DNA of 64,000 nt from Flavobacterium sp. CF108 (lineage in GTDB: Bacteria > Bacteroidota > Bacteroidia > Flavobacteriales > Flavobacteriaceae): the NCBI RefSeq assembly GCF_900129795.1, contig NZ_FQWW01000004.1, positions 310,001 through 374,000 of the forward strand, given 5' to 3'. The stretch's first letter is position 1; each line of letters starts with the position of its first letter. Made by a program: the position numbers and the translations under genes. Of the stretch, positions 47,696 through 56,422 are shown piece after piece. The notes under the pieces were generated by a model. The model did not search any database, was not told the origin of the DNA, and saw only the letters and a program-made list of their open reading frames with translations.

Positions 47696-47733
47696 ATAAA
47701 AAAGCCACTTCATTTTATAAAACGAGTGGCTTT
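47696..47733 (-). terminator. terminator of the GDSL lipoprotein gene
   Basis: Minus-strand AAAGCCACT and AGTGGCTTT stem (47701-47709 with 47725-47733), followed by a T-run. It lies 22 bases after the stop. Confidence 0.85.
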
Positions 47734-47754
47734 CTTAATTAAAAAAATGGTATG

Positions 47755-49320
47755 TTATAATGACGCCGGATATTGAATTGGGTATAAGGCCAAATCAACA
47801 TGACGAAGTGTAGAACCGTATTTAGCATTTATTGCATCAATAAAAATATTAGCAATCAAACCATATCCTCTTCCGCTTGGGTGCACTCCATCTAAAGAGA
47901 AAGCTCCACCGGTTACATAAGTAGACGACATTGTATAATTTCCAAATCTATATCCTCCGCTTGCCAGTTGAGTCAATAAAGCTCTTGTATCTACAAAAGC
48001 CAAACCTTTTTCTTTAGCAACCGCGTCAATAGTTACATTATAAGCATCTGTTGCAGCTTTAATTTCTGCAATTTCAGTTGAAATTAAAACATGTTTATCC
48101 TGCAGAGGGTACGTTACTCCAAATTTATCTAATGGCGCAGGTGGTGCCATACCAAGTCCTGAATCTGAAGCTTTAGGAGCAGCTCCAATATCTGTTCTTG
48201 TTGGGAGTACTACTAAGTCTGTAGCTTTCGCTTGTCTTGCCTGTCCAAAAACAGCTCCATAAAAAGCTGCAGTCTGAGCTCCTAATGAAGGTGTAAATGC
48301 TGCAGTTAATTGAGCAGCCAGATTAGGAAGAGACTCATCTTTTATCAATACCGGATTTGCAGCAGTTTCTGATAATAAATTAATTCTATCACCTGCCTGA
48401 AAAACCGTTAACGCTTGTTTTAAAGGACCGTATAATTGTGCGTTTAATGCTTTAATTGTTGCTTTACCTACTGCTTCATTATTCCCTCCAAGAGATTTCG
48501 CTGTAAGCGGATTATAAGGAACTGTTGTAAAATATGGCAAAGCTGTAATATATGGAAGATTTGCCACTACTCCTTTTGCTCCATTTGCAGTTAGAGTTGT
48601 TACCAAGGTAGAATAGACATTAGCAAAAACAGTTGGATCTGTAATATCATTTCCTCCATAAGTAGCCGGGTTTAGATTCCCTTTTTGATCTTTTCCAATT
48701 CCGCCCGAAGTTGCATAACTCAAAACATCATTTCCTCCAATGAATAAAGAGAAAAATGTTGGTGCCTGTGTTGCCGCATCAGCCAGAACTGTTGTTGAAG
48801 GCGTACTTGCAAATCTTGCAAAATAAGGATTCGCTGCTCCTGTGGCTACTCCTGCAACATTTCCGTATCCAGCAGCAACTAAGTGAAAACTTTTTGCACC
48901 CGGAACCCCCATATTATTAAACGGACCTGTAAGGTGTGCTGTTATTTCGGTTGTTGGTTTTCCTGTTACATTTACCGGGCCTTGTCCGTTAAAATATAGT
49001 CGGGTTGCAGCCACGACATTACCTCCTAATAATAAACCACCAAGATTATCATTCATAAATGGAGTTGCAAAAGTTCCGCCGCCGGCAGCAGTAAACTGCT
49101 GTGCTAAGATATTAGTATAAGCTCCTTCCTGCCCTTTTTTGAAAAGAGCATTATCGCTGTAACCAGCCGCAAAAGAATCACCCAAGGCAACATATTTTGT
49201 AAAAACTGCCGAACCGGGAATTACCGGAACTTCTTCCGGAGTATTATTATCATCATCGCTATTACAAGCCGCCATAAAGGTTAAAGAAACCAATAATAGC
49301 CATTTTATATTTTTTTTCAT
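47755..49320 (-). CDS. surface-type SGNH/GDSL hydrolase lipoprotein
   Basis: A 521-aa lipoprotein esterase/lipase-like hydrolase. The signal peptide has lipobox FMAAC with C19. The residues after it, CNSDDDNN, are acidic like the lipoprotein export signal that sends Bacteroidetes lipoproteins to the cell surface. SGNH blocks: I, VALGDSFAAGYSD (Ser about 49); III, FIGGNDVLSY; V, DGVHPSGRGY with the catalytic Asp and His (about 475). A large insertion between the blocks makes it longer than simple GDSL enzymes. It lies 87 bases behind the TonB-dependent receptor gene on the same strand, so they are probably co-transcribed, the hydrolase perhaps releasing the receptor's ligand; this is inference. 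Confidence 0.87.
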   Translation of the reverse strand: MKKNIKWLLLVSLTFMAACNSDDDNNTPEEVPVIPGSAVFTKYVALGDSFAAGYSDNALFKKGQEGAYTNILAQQFTAAGGGTFATPFMNDNLGGLLLGGNVVAATRLYFNGQGPVNVTGKPTTEITAHLTGPFNNMGVPGAKSFHLVAAGYGNVAGVATGAANPYFARFASTPSTTVLADAATQAPTFFSLFIGGNDVLSYATSGGIGKDQKGNLNPATYGGNDITDPTVFANVYSTLVTTLTANGAKGVVANLPYITALPYFTTVPYNPLTAKSLGGNNEAVGKATIKALNAQLYGPLKQALTVFQAGDRINLLSETAANPVLIKDESLPNLAAQLTAAFTPSLGAQTAAFYGAVFGQARQAKATDLVVLPTRTDIGAAPKASDSGLGMAPPAPLDKFGVTYPLQDKHVLISTEIAEIKAATDAYNVTIDAVAKEKGLAFVDTRALLTQLASGGYRFGNYTMSSTYVTGGAFSLDGVHPSGRGYGLIANIFIDAINAKYGSTLRHVDLALYPIQYPASL

Positions 49321-49407
49321 GTTAGTACTTTTTAAATTATTACCTCTTCATTTTCATTGAACCGCTTCAAAGAAGCCGAATCAATTTCACACAAATAATT
49401 ATATCAT

Positions 49408-52179
49408 TTAAGGATTAATTGTCCACGAAGCAAACCATTGCTGACCTATCATTCCCGCTCCAATTACCTGAAGATAATCTGATCCGAAAAGATTTGTTGC
49501 ACCAACTTTGATAACAGATTTTAGTTTTGGTATTGCATAGTTTATCTGAGCATCAAGAACAGTATTTTCTGGAATTATTCCATCTCCAAAAGAAGATTCC
49601 CATAAATATTCTGTATTCCATCTTACATTTACATTGAATCCTAAATTTTTGATCACTTTAGCATTTCCTAAAGAAGCTTTAATTCTGTGTTTTGGAGTAT
49701 TAAATCCTGCAACGAAATCAGGGTCATCTTGCTGCTTAAAGTTAAATTGAGCATAGTTATAATTAACTCCTAATTCAAAATCTTTGTATACTTTTTTAGA
49801 CAAACCAACTCCAAATCCTAAAGAAGAAATTTCTGCTGTTGTATTTGTGTAAACCTGATAAACTCTTCTGTCTCCAAACGCCAAGGCTTGGTAACTTAGC
49901 GGTGTTCCTACCGTTCCATAATAAGGAGAAATAACTCTTGCCGTATTCATGAAATCATTATAAATATTGTAATATCCGTTAATATCAATTGATAAATCGT
50001 TTTGAACTACTGTACGGTAACCAGCTTCAAAAGCTTGGACTTGTTCCGGTTTTACCAATCCTATATTAGCCACCTGAAGATCGGCCACATTTCCTGACGC
50101 TCCAAATGCCTGAACAGATGCTACAGTATAAGCATTATGATATGCGTTTTGGCCAGACATTCCAATTGTTGCAGGCTGCCCCGCGATTGTTTGTCCTGCC
50201 GCACTTACATTTACAGTTTCCTGAAAACGATCTAAATTTTCTGCTGCTGAACCAATCAATGCAAATGGCCCTAGATCTAAACCAATATATTGATCCTGTG
50301 TTGTTGGGTTACGGAAACCTGTTTGATAAGACAATCTAAAGTTATGTCTTTTTGATGCTCCTGCAGAATATACAAATGAAACTCTAGGCGAAACATTTCC
50401 GTCAAAGTTTTGACTTTTATCATAACGTAATGATCCTGTAAATTTCAATCTATCATCCAGGAATTTTTTCTGTAATTGCGCATATGCACCATATTCTCTG
50501 TAATCAATTGGTCCGTCGTAATCTGTAAAGATTGTTCCTTCAGAGTTCATTATGTATTGTCTCCAAGAACCTCCTACCTGAACTTCTGCCCATTTGATAA
50601 TATCTCTAAAATTATAATTCACATCTGAATGATATAATTTTGAATGATCGATAAATTTTGCCCCTTGTGTTAAATCAGGGTTTGAAACTACAGTAGCTAA
50701 AGCACTATTGAATTTTGCAGAACCTGGCTCAAATCTAGGAGAACCTGTTGGAGCTGGAATAAATGATATAGGAGCCGGAAGCACATTATAATCAGCAAAA
50801 GTTCTTGCTATTGCAGCAGATTGATTTGCATCTGTTCCCATTACTGCACCAGCAAGTTGGTAAGCTGTTGCGTAATTTGTAAACCATTCCGTATCTGATT
50901 TTGCAGCTCTGTTAACATTCCATGCCGCAAATCTCATATCATAAGAGTCTCCAGCATCTTCACTTGTAAAATATATTCTACCAAAAAAGTTTTTCCCTTT
51001 TACCTCAAATTTACCTTGCTGCATTAAGAAATCTTTTAAAGCATATCTGTTTGCACCTTGATAAATCGTACTTCCTGTACCTATTTTATATTGTAATATA
51101 AATTCTGTATCGTCTGCCCAAGGTCTAATATGAGCGCTAAAATCCGCTTTCATACTTTTAACTTTATTATCAGTCAAATCTTGTTCGCGATATCCAGTTC
51201 TACTTACCTGACCAACATTTGGAATAAAAGTAGTAACCTCGTCACCATAGATATTTAATCCATCATAATTTTGATTCACTGCATGGCTGTCACCTCCTGG
51301 TGTCATACTTCTTTTATCTCCGGCAATCCATTCCGTCGCAGTCATATAAGTAAAATTAGCTTTCATAGCAAAATGCTTAGTAAATGCTTTTGCTGCTCTA
51401 ATTCCAAAATCATTATAATCATTTGTTCCTGCAATATCCTGGCTAGTTTTTCCATATTTATAATAAACACTAATTCCTTCATTTGTAAAAGGGCTTTTAC
51501 TGTTCATAAACATAATTCCGTTGAACGCGTTTGCCCCATAAAGAGCAGAAGATGCTCCAGGCAAAAGCTCAACGCTTGCCACATCAATATCAGAAACACC
51601 AATTAAGTTTCCTAACACAAAGTTTAATGCTGGCGAAGAGTTATCCATTCCGTCTACCAATTGCATAAATCTGGTATTGGCAACCGTAGCAAAACCACGG
51701 GTATTGATAGATTTAAAAGAAATACTGCTCGTATTGAAATGCACTTCTTTTAAATTTTCTAATCCGTCATAAAAACTAGGAGCTGTTGTATTCTTAATTT
51801 CCTGAATACCCATTCTTTCGATAGTAACTGGCGACTCAATAACTCTCTCCGGAGTTCTGGAAGCAGAAACCACTATCTCGTCTAGTTTAGTTTCTTCATC
51901 TTTTAAAACCACATTTACTTTTTGGTTTGCAGATGTAACGCTGATTGTTTGGGCTTCAAATCCTACCGCCGATACTTTGATCGAAAAAGGGAATTTTGAG
52001 CTTGTGGTTAATTTGAATGTTCCATCAAAATCAGTGGATACACCTCCGCTGCCTCCAAGCACAACAACATTGGCACCGGGAATAGATTGTTTGTTACTGT
52101 CAGTAACAGAACCTGTAATTGTATTCTGCGCGAAGGATATTCCGCTGAAAAACAACATAATTAGCAAGTAGACTCTCAT
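49408..52179 (-). CDS. TonB-dependent outer-membrane receptor with carboxypeptidase-like N-domain
   Basis: A 923-aa outer-membrane transporter. The signal peptide is MRVYLLIMLFFSGISFAQ. A carboxypeptidase-D regulatory-like domain follows (ITGSVTDSNKQSIPGANVVVLG ... STDFDGTFKL, about 20-100). The plug domain starts with the TonB-box-like EIVVSASRTPERVIESPVTIERM (about 110-132) and has SINTRGFATVANTRFMQLVDG and VELLPGASSALYGANAFNGI. The rest is the beta-barrel, ending in QQWFASWTINP. It imports an unknown ligand using TonB-ExbBD energy. It is 87 bases upstream of the GDSL lipoprotein gene. It is not a SusC type, since no SusD gene follows. Confidence 0.93.
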   Translation of the reverse strand: MRVYLLIMLFFSGISFAQNTITGSVTDSNKQSIPGANVVVLGGSGGVSTDFDGTFKLTTSSKFPFSIKVSAVGFEAQTISVTSANQKVNVVLKDEETKLDEIVVSASRTPERVIESPVTIERMGIQEIKNTTAPSFYDGLENLKEVHFNTSSISFKSINTRGFATVANTRFMQLVDGMDNSSPALNFVLGNLIGVSDIDVASVELLPGASSALYGANAFNGIMFMNSKSPFTNEGISVYYKYGKTSQDIAGTNDYNDFGIRAAKAFTKHFAMKANFTYMTATEWIAGDKRSMTPGGDSHAVNQNYDGLNIYGDEVTTFIPNVGQVSRTGYREQDLTDNKVKSMKADFSAHIRPWADDTEFILQYKIGTGSTIYQGANRYALKDFLMQQGKFEVKGKNFFGRIYFTSEDAGDSYDMRFAAWNVNRAAKSDTEWFTNYATAYQLAGAVMGTDANQSAAIARTFADYNVLPAPISFIPAPTGSPRFEPGSAKFNSALATVVSNPDLTQGAKFIDHSKLYHSDVNYNFRDIIKWAEVQVGGSWRQYIMNSEGTIFTDYDGPIDYREYGAYAQLQKKFLDDRLKFTGSLRYDKSQNFDGNVSPRVSFVYSAGASKRHNFRLSYQTGFRNPTTQDQYIGLDLGPFALIGSAAENLDRFQETVNVSAAGQTIAGQPATIGMSGQNAYHNAYTVASVQAFGASGNVADLQVANIGLVKPEQVQAFEAGYRTVVQNDLSIDINGYYNIYNDFMNTARVISPYYGTVGTPLSYQALAFGDRRVYQVYTNTTAEISSLGFGVGLSKKVYKDFELGVNYNYAQFNFKQQDDPDFVAGFNTPKHRIKASLGNAKVIKNLGFNVNVRWNTEYLWESSFGDGIIPENTVLDAQINYAIPKLKSVIKVGATNLFGSDYLQVIGAGMIGQQWFASWTINP

Positions 52180-52493
52180 TAGGGTTAGTTTTTGGTTAGT
52201 TCTTATTAGTTTTAATAGCCAAAATACAAATATTTTTAATATTAATAAAAAAACGTTAAAAAAAATTCATATTCAGCACAAAATTTTAAACTATTTTAAC
52301 TATTTCATAATAGCATTTATTAGATAAAAATCAATTATGAAACCAAGAAAAACCTTAATACTATGCATACATATAAAATTTGAAAGAAAAATTGCGGATT
52401 TACTAAAAATACAGGGTCCAGAAAAAAAAATTGATAAATAAAAAAAGCGAGACCTAAATCTCGCTTTTTTAACATTGTTTGTATTTCCTTAAT
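52180..52493. other. 314-base gene-free stretch upstream of the TonB-dependent receptor gene
   Basis: AT-rich. The right part holds a terminator for the gene behind it, and the left part presumably the receptor promoter; the best -7 match found has one mismatch. No ORF or RNA gene is recognised. Confidence 0.5.
52441..52470. terminator. terminator of the tail-fibre-like gene pair
   Basis: AAAAAAGCGAGA and TCTCGCTTTTTT form a perfect 12-bp stem with a 6-base loop. The A/T runs make it potentially bidirectional; it serves the minus-strand gene ending at 52494. Confidence 0.92.
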
Positions 52494-53414
52494 CTAATTG
52501 GAATTTGATTCTACTTTATCTAATCGGTTTTGCAAATTAGTAATTTGTTTGTTTTGCTCAATAACATACAATGTAAGTTCTTCAATTTTTTGAAGTAATT
52601 TAGCGTTCATTTCTGCCAGCATAAAACCGTTCTTTTCTATTTCCTGGGCTGAGGGAATTTCTGGCAAATGATTATTTTGCTCAATATACTCTTTAACTTC
52701 CTTCAAGGATTTTAATTTGTAATCTTTTGCAAAGACATAATCTGGCCAATTCCAGCTACTCCCTGATTTCACTACAACTTCTTCACAACCAATAGTACCT
52801 TTTACAGCGAGCTTATTTCCATTTGAATTGCTTGTACCAATAGAAACATCACCAGTATTTCTGTCAAAACTCATAAATTGCAACCCTTGAACGGTTCCAT
52901 TTCTTCTAAAAATATCTAAATTCCCATTTATCGGATTGTCATAAAATGCCCAGCCATAGTTAGCACTAGTAGGAATTACTGAATTCAAAACGGCCAAAAA
53001 AGGCGTAGAACTACTAGCTCCATGATTCAAAAACAGAGGAGTACTTTCTCCAATAGCAACGTCTCCGGTATTTCTATTAAAACTCATAAATTGTATTCCT
53101 TGAGAAGTTCCGTTTCTTCTAAAAATATCCAAATTACCATTTGTAGAATTATCATAAAATGCCCAGCCATATTTGGCATCCGTTGGAATTACTGAATTCA
53201 AAACAGCTAAAAAGGGTGTGGAGCTACTGGCTCCGCGATTGAGAAACAAAGGACTAGATCCTCCTAATGTTAACATAGAGTTTGGATTTGAAGTTCCAAT
53301 TCCTATATTATTATTTCCCGATGATCCTTGAACTATACCACTTGGTGTGTAAATTTGTGCTTTTACAAACGATATAGAAACTAATAACATTACAATCGTT
53401 AATTTACTTTTCAT
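52494..53414 (-). CDS. exported tail-fibre-like protein with duplicated middle
   Basis: A 306-aa protein. The signal peptide is MKSKLTIVMLLVSISFVKAQ. A pair of near-identical 71-residue units follows (from about 55 and 126; PLFLN.GASSSTPFLAVLNSV ... GWAFYDN ... IFRRNG ... NRNTGDV.IG). The C-terminal part (about 200-306) has the flavobacterial pattern KLAVKGTIG...VVKSG...WPDYVFAKDYKL-KSLKEVKEYI..NNHLPEIPSAQEI, and ends in a coiled coil (LLQKIEELTLYVIEQNKQI). That end resembles the region used by phage tail-fibre/endosialidase-chaperone proteins. It is probably a secreted trimeric fibre-like protein. It follows the 254-aa gene after 5 bases, so they form an operon. Function is unknown. Confidence 0.68.
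   Translation of the reverse strand: MKSKLTIVMLLVSISFVKAQIYTPSGIVQGSSGNNNIGIGTSNPNSMLTLGGSSPLFLNRGASSSTPFLAVLNSVIPTDAKYGWAFYDNSTNGNLDIFRRNGTSQGIQFMSFNRNTGDVAIGESTPLFLNHGASSSTPFLAVLNSVIPTSANYGWAFYDNPINGNLDIFRRNGTVQGLQFMSFDRNTGDVSIGTSNSNGNKLAVKGTIGCEEVVVKSGSSWNWPDYVFAKDYKLKSLKEVKEYIEQNNHLPEIPSAQEIEKNGFMLAEMNAKLLQKIEELTLYVIEQNKQITNLQNRLDKVESNSN
52770..53260. repeat. 213-bp tandem coding duplication
   Basis: Two direct copies with a period of about 213 bases inside the 306-aa gene encode the two 71-residue units. Bounds are approximate. Confidence 0.75.
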
Positions 53415-53419
53415 ATATT

Positions 53420-54184
53420 TTATTTACAATTATCTTTCTTTATTATTTCTAAAGAATTCTGCAGGTTTTTAATTTGTTTATTTTGTTCAATAACATACAA
53501 CGTTAATTCTTCAATTTTTTGAAGCAATTTAGCATTCATTGCACCCAGACTAATTCCGTCTTTTAAAACTTCTTCTTCATTTGGAATATTTTCTAAATGA
53601 CCTTTTTCTTTTATATGTGTCTCAACTTCTTCAAGGGTTGGCAGGTTATATTCTTTTTTAAAAACGAAATCTGCCCAGCCTGTTGCCTGCACTTTTACTT
53701 CTCTTGCTCCAATAGAACCTTCAACCGCCAGTTTATGAGTTCCAGTTGTACTTGTTCCTATTCCTAAACTTCCAGAAATATAACTATTAGAGGTTCCCGT
53801 AATTTTTAAAATACCTGAAGATTCAACATCACTTTTAGAGTCTAATAAATTTCGCCATTCAGCCCATGTATTTTGATTGTAAAAGGCACTGCGATACATT
53901 ATTTTACCTCCTTCCCACGTACTCTGAAAATAAAGTTGAGATACTAAATGTCCAACCTTTCCATACATTTCTAGTAAAGTTCCGTAAGTTGAGGGAGCAT
54001 TAACTCCCCCATAATTGTCCCACATCCTTAACGACATTTGTGTTACTCCAACTCTTGGTAATGCATTAAAATCTTTTTGTTCCGTTCCCCACCTTAAACT
54101 GTTAGAACCTAAATTTCCGTCAAAAGTCTGACTGTAAACTAATGCATTAAAAAACATTACTGCAAAAAACATTACTTTTCTCAT
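53420..54184 (-). CDS. exported tail-fibre-like protein
   Basis: A 254-aa protein. The signal peptide is MRKVMFFAVMFFNALVYSQ. The N-terminal part (about 20-135; SNSLRWGTEQKDFNALPRVG ... FYNQNTWAEWRNLL) looks like a phage-tail-fibre or receptor-binding repeat. The C-terminal region (about 145-250) shares the pattern KLAVEGSIGAREVKV...WADFVFKKEYNLPTLEEVE.HIKEKGHLENIPNEEEV and the coiled coil MNAKLLQKIEELTLYVIEQN with the next gene, almost identically. It is the first gene of a two-gene unit (5-base gap). The pair lies downstream of the Rhs region in the same orientation; a role with the surface toxin is conceivable but unproven. Confidence 0.68.
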   Translation of the reverse strand: MRKVMFFAVMFFNALVYSQTFDGNLGSNSLRWGTEQKDFNALPRVGVTQMSLRMWDNYGGVNAPSTYGTLLEMYGKVGHLVSQLYFQSTWEGGKIMYRSAFYNQNTWAEWRNLLDSKSDVESSGILKITGTSNSYISGSLGIGTSTTGTHKLAVEGSIGAREVKVQATGWADFVFKKEYNLPTLEEVETHIKEKGHLENIPNEEEVLKDGISLGAMNAKLLQKIEELTLYVIEQNKQIKNLQNSLEIIKKDNCK

Positions 54185-54338
54185 ATTTTTATTTTATTTA
54201 TTTTTTTAAGTTAAATCTTGTTAATATAAATTTTAAGGCAAAATTTTAACCAATTTAATATCATGAAGTAATTTATTTAAAATCACATCAAATATCTAAC
54301 CACTATACTTCCACAAAACTAAATCGAACTTTAATCAC

Positions 54339-54368
54339 CATACCAAATGAAAGAATTCGTACGAAAGG
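54339..54368 (-). repeat. degenerate REP-like hairpin
   Basis: ATGAAAGAATTCGTACG resembles the REP core ACGAAAGGATTCGTGCGG. The bases before it, AACTTTAATCACCA, are the same as those beside the REP at 55980, so this is probably a decayed copy of that element end. Confidence 0.5.
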
Positions 54369-54383
54369 AGTTTACTTAATTTT

Positions 54384-55283
54384 TTATTTTTTTAATTGCA
54401 TTATTTTATCCAACAAAGGAGTCAATCCACTTTCCGTGATAGTATCATTATTCCAAAAACTCATACAGCAGCTCACATAATTATCCCGAACTTTACATGC
54501 AACGTAATAAATAGTCAACTCCTTTCCTCCCGACATAGATACAAGCAGTGATTTTGTACCTGTGAAACCATATTTTATCTTTTTTGCATTTGTTTCAGTT
54601 CCTTCAAAAATTACCGGGACTTCTTGTTCAGAAATAACTTTTCCACCTTTTTTAATTCTTGTTGTTTCTAATTGATTTGTAATAACATCTTTTGCGTTTT
54701 GGTAGGTTTTATGAATAGACCAATTCATTTCGCCATAATAAGGACATTGTACAGTATTTACATTTGTCCAATAACAATTGTTCCCTAACTTTATTTTTCT
54801 ACCTGCAAAATCTATACTGTCAATAGTTACTGATTCATAAACATCCTTAGGAATTTCGTTATTTAAAATTCTATTTATATATCTTCTTTCAAATTCTTGA
54901 TCAGCATTATTATAATAACCAAATGAAAATATAGTTATCGTTTTATATTTATCTTCAATAAAATAGTAAGAAGTTGTTTCCTTAATATCTTCTGTAATTT
55001 TATTTGATCTGGTTATAAAGAAGTTATTATAACTCAACAATTCATCTTTAGTTTTTACATCGCTGTCTTTTATAGAATATTTTCGATATAATTTTTTTAA
55101 TGATTTTTCATTAAATTCATAATTAAATGTCTGCGTAGAAAAATTGACCCCATCTACATTAAAAAACAAAATGTTTTGATTATTTATTCCTTTTAATCTT
55201 TTTGCAAAATCATCATCTTCCTGACCAAACATTAAAGCAGAAATCAAAAACATCATTAATATTCTTGTAAGTTTATTTTTCAT
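54384..55283 (-). CDS. secreted protein of unknown function
   Basis: A 299-aa protein with a signal peptide (MKNKLTRILMMFLISALMFGQ). The mature part is hydrophilic and rich in Lys, Asn and Tyr, with several cysteines (CYWTNVNTVQC, CKVRDNYVSCCM) that could form disulfides. No domain is recognised. The DNA is AT-rich. It lies between the RAYT element and the two tail-fibre-like genes, on the same strand as the Rhs gene, a place where immunity genes of polymorphic toxins are often found. A periplasmic immunity or effector-associated role is one possibility, with no direct support. Confidence 0.55.
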   Translation of the reverse strand: MKNKLTRILMMFLISALMFGQEDDDFAKRLKGINNQNILFFNVDGVNFSTQTFNYEFNEKSLKKLYRKYSIKDSDVKTKDELLSYNNFFITRSNKITEDIKETTSYYFIEDKYKTITIFSFGYYNNADQEFERRYINRILNNEIPKDVYESVTIDSIDFAGRKIKLGNNCYWTNVNTVQCPYYGEMNWSIHKTYQNAKDVITNQLETTRIKKGGKVISEQEVPVIFEGTETNAKKIKYGFTGTKSLLVSMSGGKELTIYYVACKVRDNYVSCCMSFWNNDTITESGLTPLLDKIMQLKK

Positions 55284-55315
55284 TATTTCGAGATTTTAAA
55301 AGTATAAACAGGGTT

Positions 55316-55346
55316 CCCCCGCTGCCGCACGAATCCTTTCGTGTGG
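55316..55346 (+). repeat. REP element R1 at the 3' side of the RAYT gene
   Basis: A CCCCCGCTG foot is followed by CCGCACGAA, loop TCCT, and TTCGTGTGG (55325-55333 with 55338-55346, one G-T pair). It lies 10 bases from the RAYT stop and is the inverted partner of R2. Confidence 0.85.
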
Positions 55347-55355
55347 CTCGTTTGC

Positions 55356-55922
55356 TTAAACACTAAACATCTTAAAAACTACTACATCATCAATAAGTCC
55401 TTTCTGACCAGAATAATCAATTGCACTACTATATACATAATCTTCCGCTTTATAAACTAATCCCTCTTCAACAGGATTATTGTGGACATAATCAATCTTT
55501 TGCTGGATAACTTTATTGCTCCACAGTTCAATTTGTTTGTTATCATGCCACCAAAATTGGTAGTGCTTTACATTTGAACTCTTTTCAGCTTCTTTTTTAA
55601 AGAAATCTAATAGAAATTCTTTCCTGCTTCCCCTTGGATTTTCTTGTATACTTTTTACTATAGATTGACTAGTAAATCTTTTCAAGTCACCAATCTGTAA
55701 CTCCGGATTTTGTCCATTAATACTTCTAAAAACTAAATGCACATGATTTGTCATAATGCACCACGCATGAATTTCTAATCCTTTCTTTTTTTGACAAAAC
55801 TCCAAACTTTCCAGAAACAAATCTTTATACTCATTTCTTGTAAATACATCTAGCCAGCCCACAACCGCAAAGCTTATAAAATACAAACCTTCAGGATTAT
55901 GAAATTTATAATTTCTACTCAT
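55356..55922 (-). CDS. REP-associated tyrosine transposase (RAYT, IS200-like Y1)
   Basis: A 188-aa single-domain Y1 transposase. The HUH motif is HVHLVFRS (about residues 49-56), within CIMTNHVHLVF. The catalytic Tyr is likely in KIDYVHNNPVEEGL (about 142-155), and YKAEDYVYSSAIDY follows; this block is typical of the RAYT subfamily. RAYTs nick and join single-stranded REP hairpins and are thought to spread them; they are normally single-copy and not mobile as full IS elements. Here the gene is bracketed by inverted REP hairpins R1 and R2, and further copies lie within 1 kb. It appears intact. Confidence 0.9.
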   Translation of the reverse strand: MSRNYKFHNPEGLYFISFAVVGWLDVFTRNEYKDLFLESLEFCQKKKGLEIHAWCIMTNHVHLVFRSINGQNPELQIGDLKRFTSQSIVKSIQENPRGSRKEFLLDFFKKEAEKSSNVKHYQFWWHDNKQIELWSNKVIQQKIDYVHNNPVEEGLVYKAEDYVYSSAIDYSGQKGLIDDVVVFKMFSV

Positions 55923-55979
55923 TTTAAAACATTAAAGCATTTTATTTTTAATATAGAAAAATCTAACTTTAATCACCAA

Positions 55980-56011
55980 CCACACGAAAGGATTCGTGCG
56001 GCAGCGGGGGG
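55980..56011 (-). repeat. REP element R2 at the 5' side of the RAYT gene
   Basis: CCACACGAA, loop AGGA, TTCGTGCGG (55980-55988 with 55993-56001), then foot CAGCGGGGGG. It is the inverse of R1, so R1 and R2 bracket the RAYT gene as an inverted pair. Confidence 0.85.
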
Positions 56012-56017
56012 TAAATT

Positions 56018-56422
56018 TTACACAGCTCTTATTAACTGGTAGAAATTTTGAGCATTTTTTACATTCTCAGCCCATTTAAATTTGTATTCATTCACTTCAA
56101 GATTATTTATTTTATTTATCATAAAATTTTTTAAATTATTCAAACTTATTGTCTCATCTAATGACTGAAATATCATTTCGGATTTCGATTTCCAAAAAAA
56201 GTTTATAAAGCTAGGCTTACTTTTTCGAAGTTCAACAATCTTAAAAACACTCCCATTACTATCAATAACTTTATGATTCAACCTTAAACTTTCAAACAAA
56301 TCATAAGATTTATTTCGAAAATAAATGTCATAAAATATTATTTCACTTATATTTTCATCATTCCAATTATTAATCGAAATATCTAAAACAGGAAAACTAA
56401 TTTTATTAATACAATCCTTCAT
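56018..56422 (-). CDS. hypothetical protein, possible orphan immunity protein
   Basis: A 134-aa hydrophilic, Asn/Lys-rich protein without a signal peptide and with no recognised domain (MKDCINKISFPVLDISINNW ... FKWAENVKNAQNFYQLIRAV). It appears complete: ATG at 56422 and a stop just before REP R2. Its start overlaps the end of the stranded Rhs-like tail fragment by 17 bases, an arrangement typical of a toxin tail followed by its immunity gene. I suggest, by position only, that it is the immunity gene left behind with that tail. It would act in the cytosol. Confidence 0.5.
   Translation of the reverse strand: MKDCINKISFPVLDISINNWNDENISEIIFYDIYFRNKSYDLFESLRLNHKVIDSNGSVFKIVELRKSKPSFINFFWKSKSEMIFQSLDETISLNNLKNFMINKINNLEVNEYKFKWAENVKNAQNFYQLIRAV

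Noticed and set aside
52494..54184. Tail-fibre-like genes as part of a prophage
   Set aside because: Both have signal peptides, and no capsid, portal, integrase or lysis gene is nearby.
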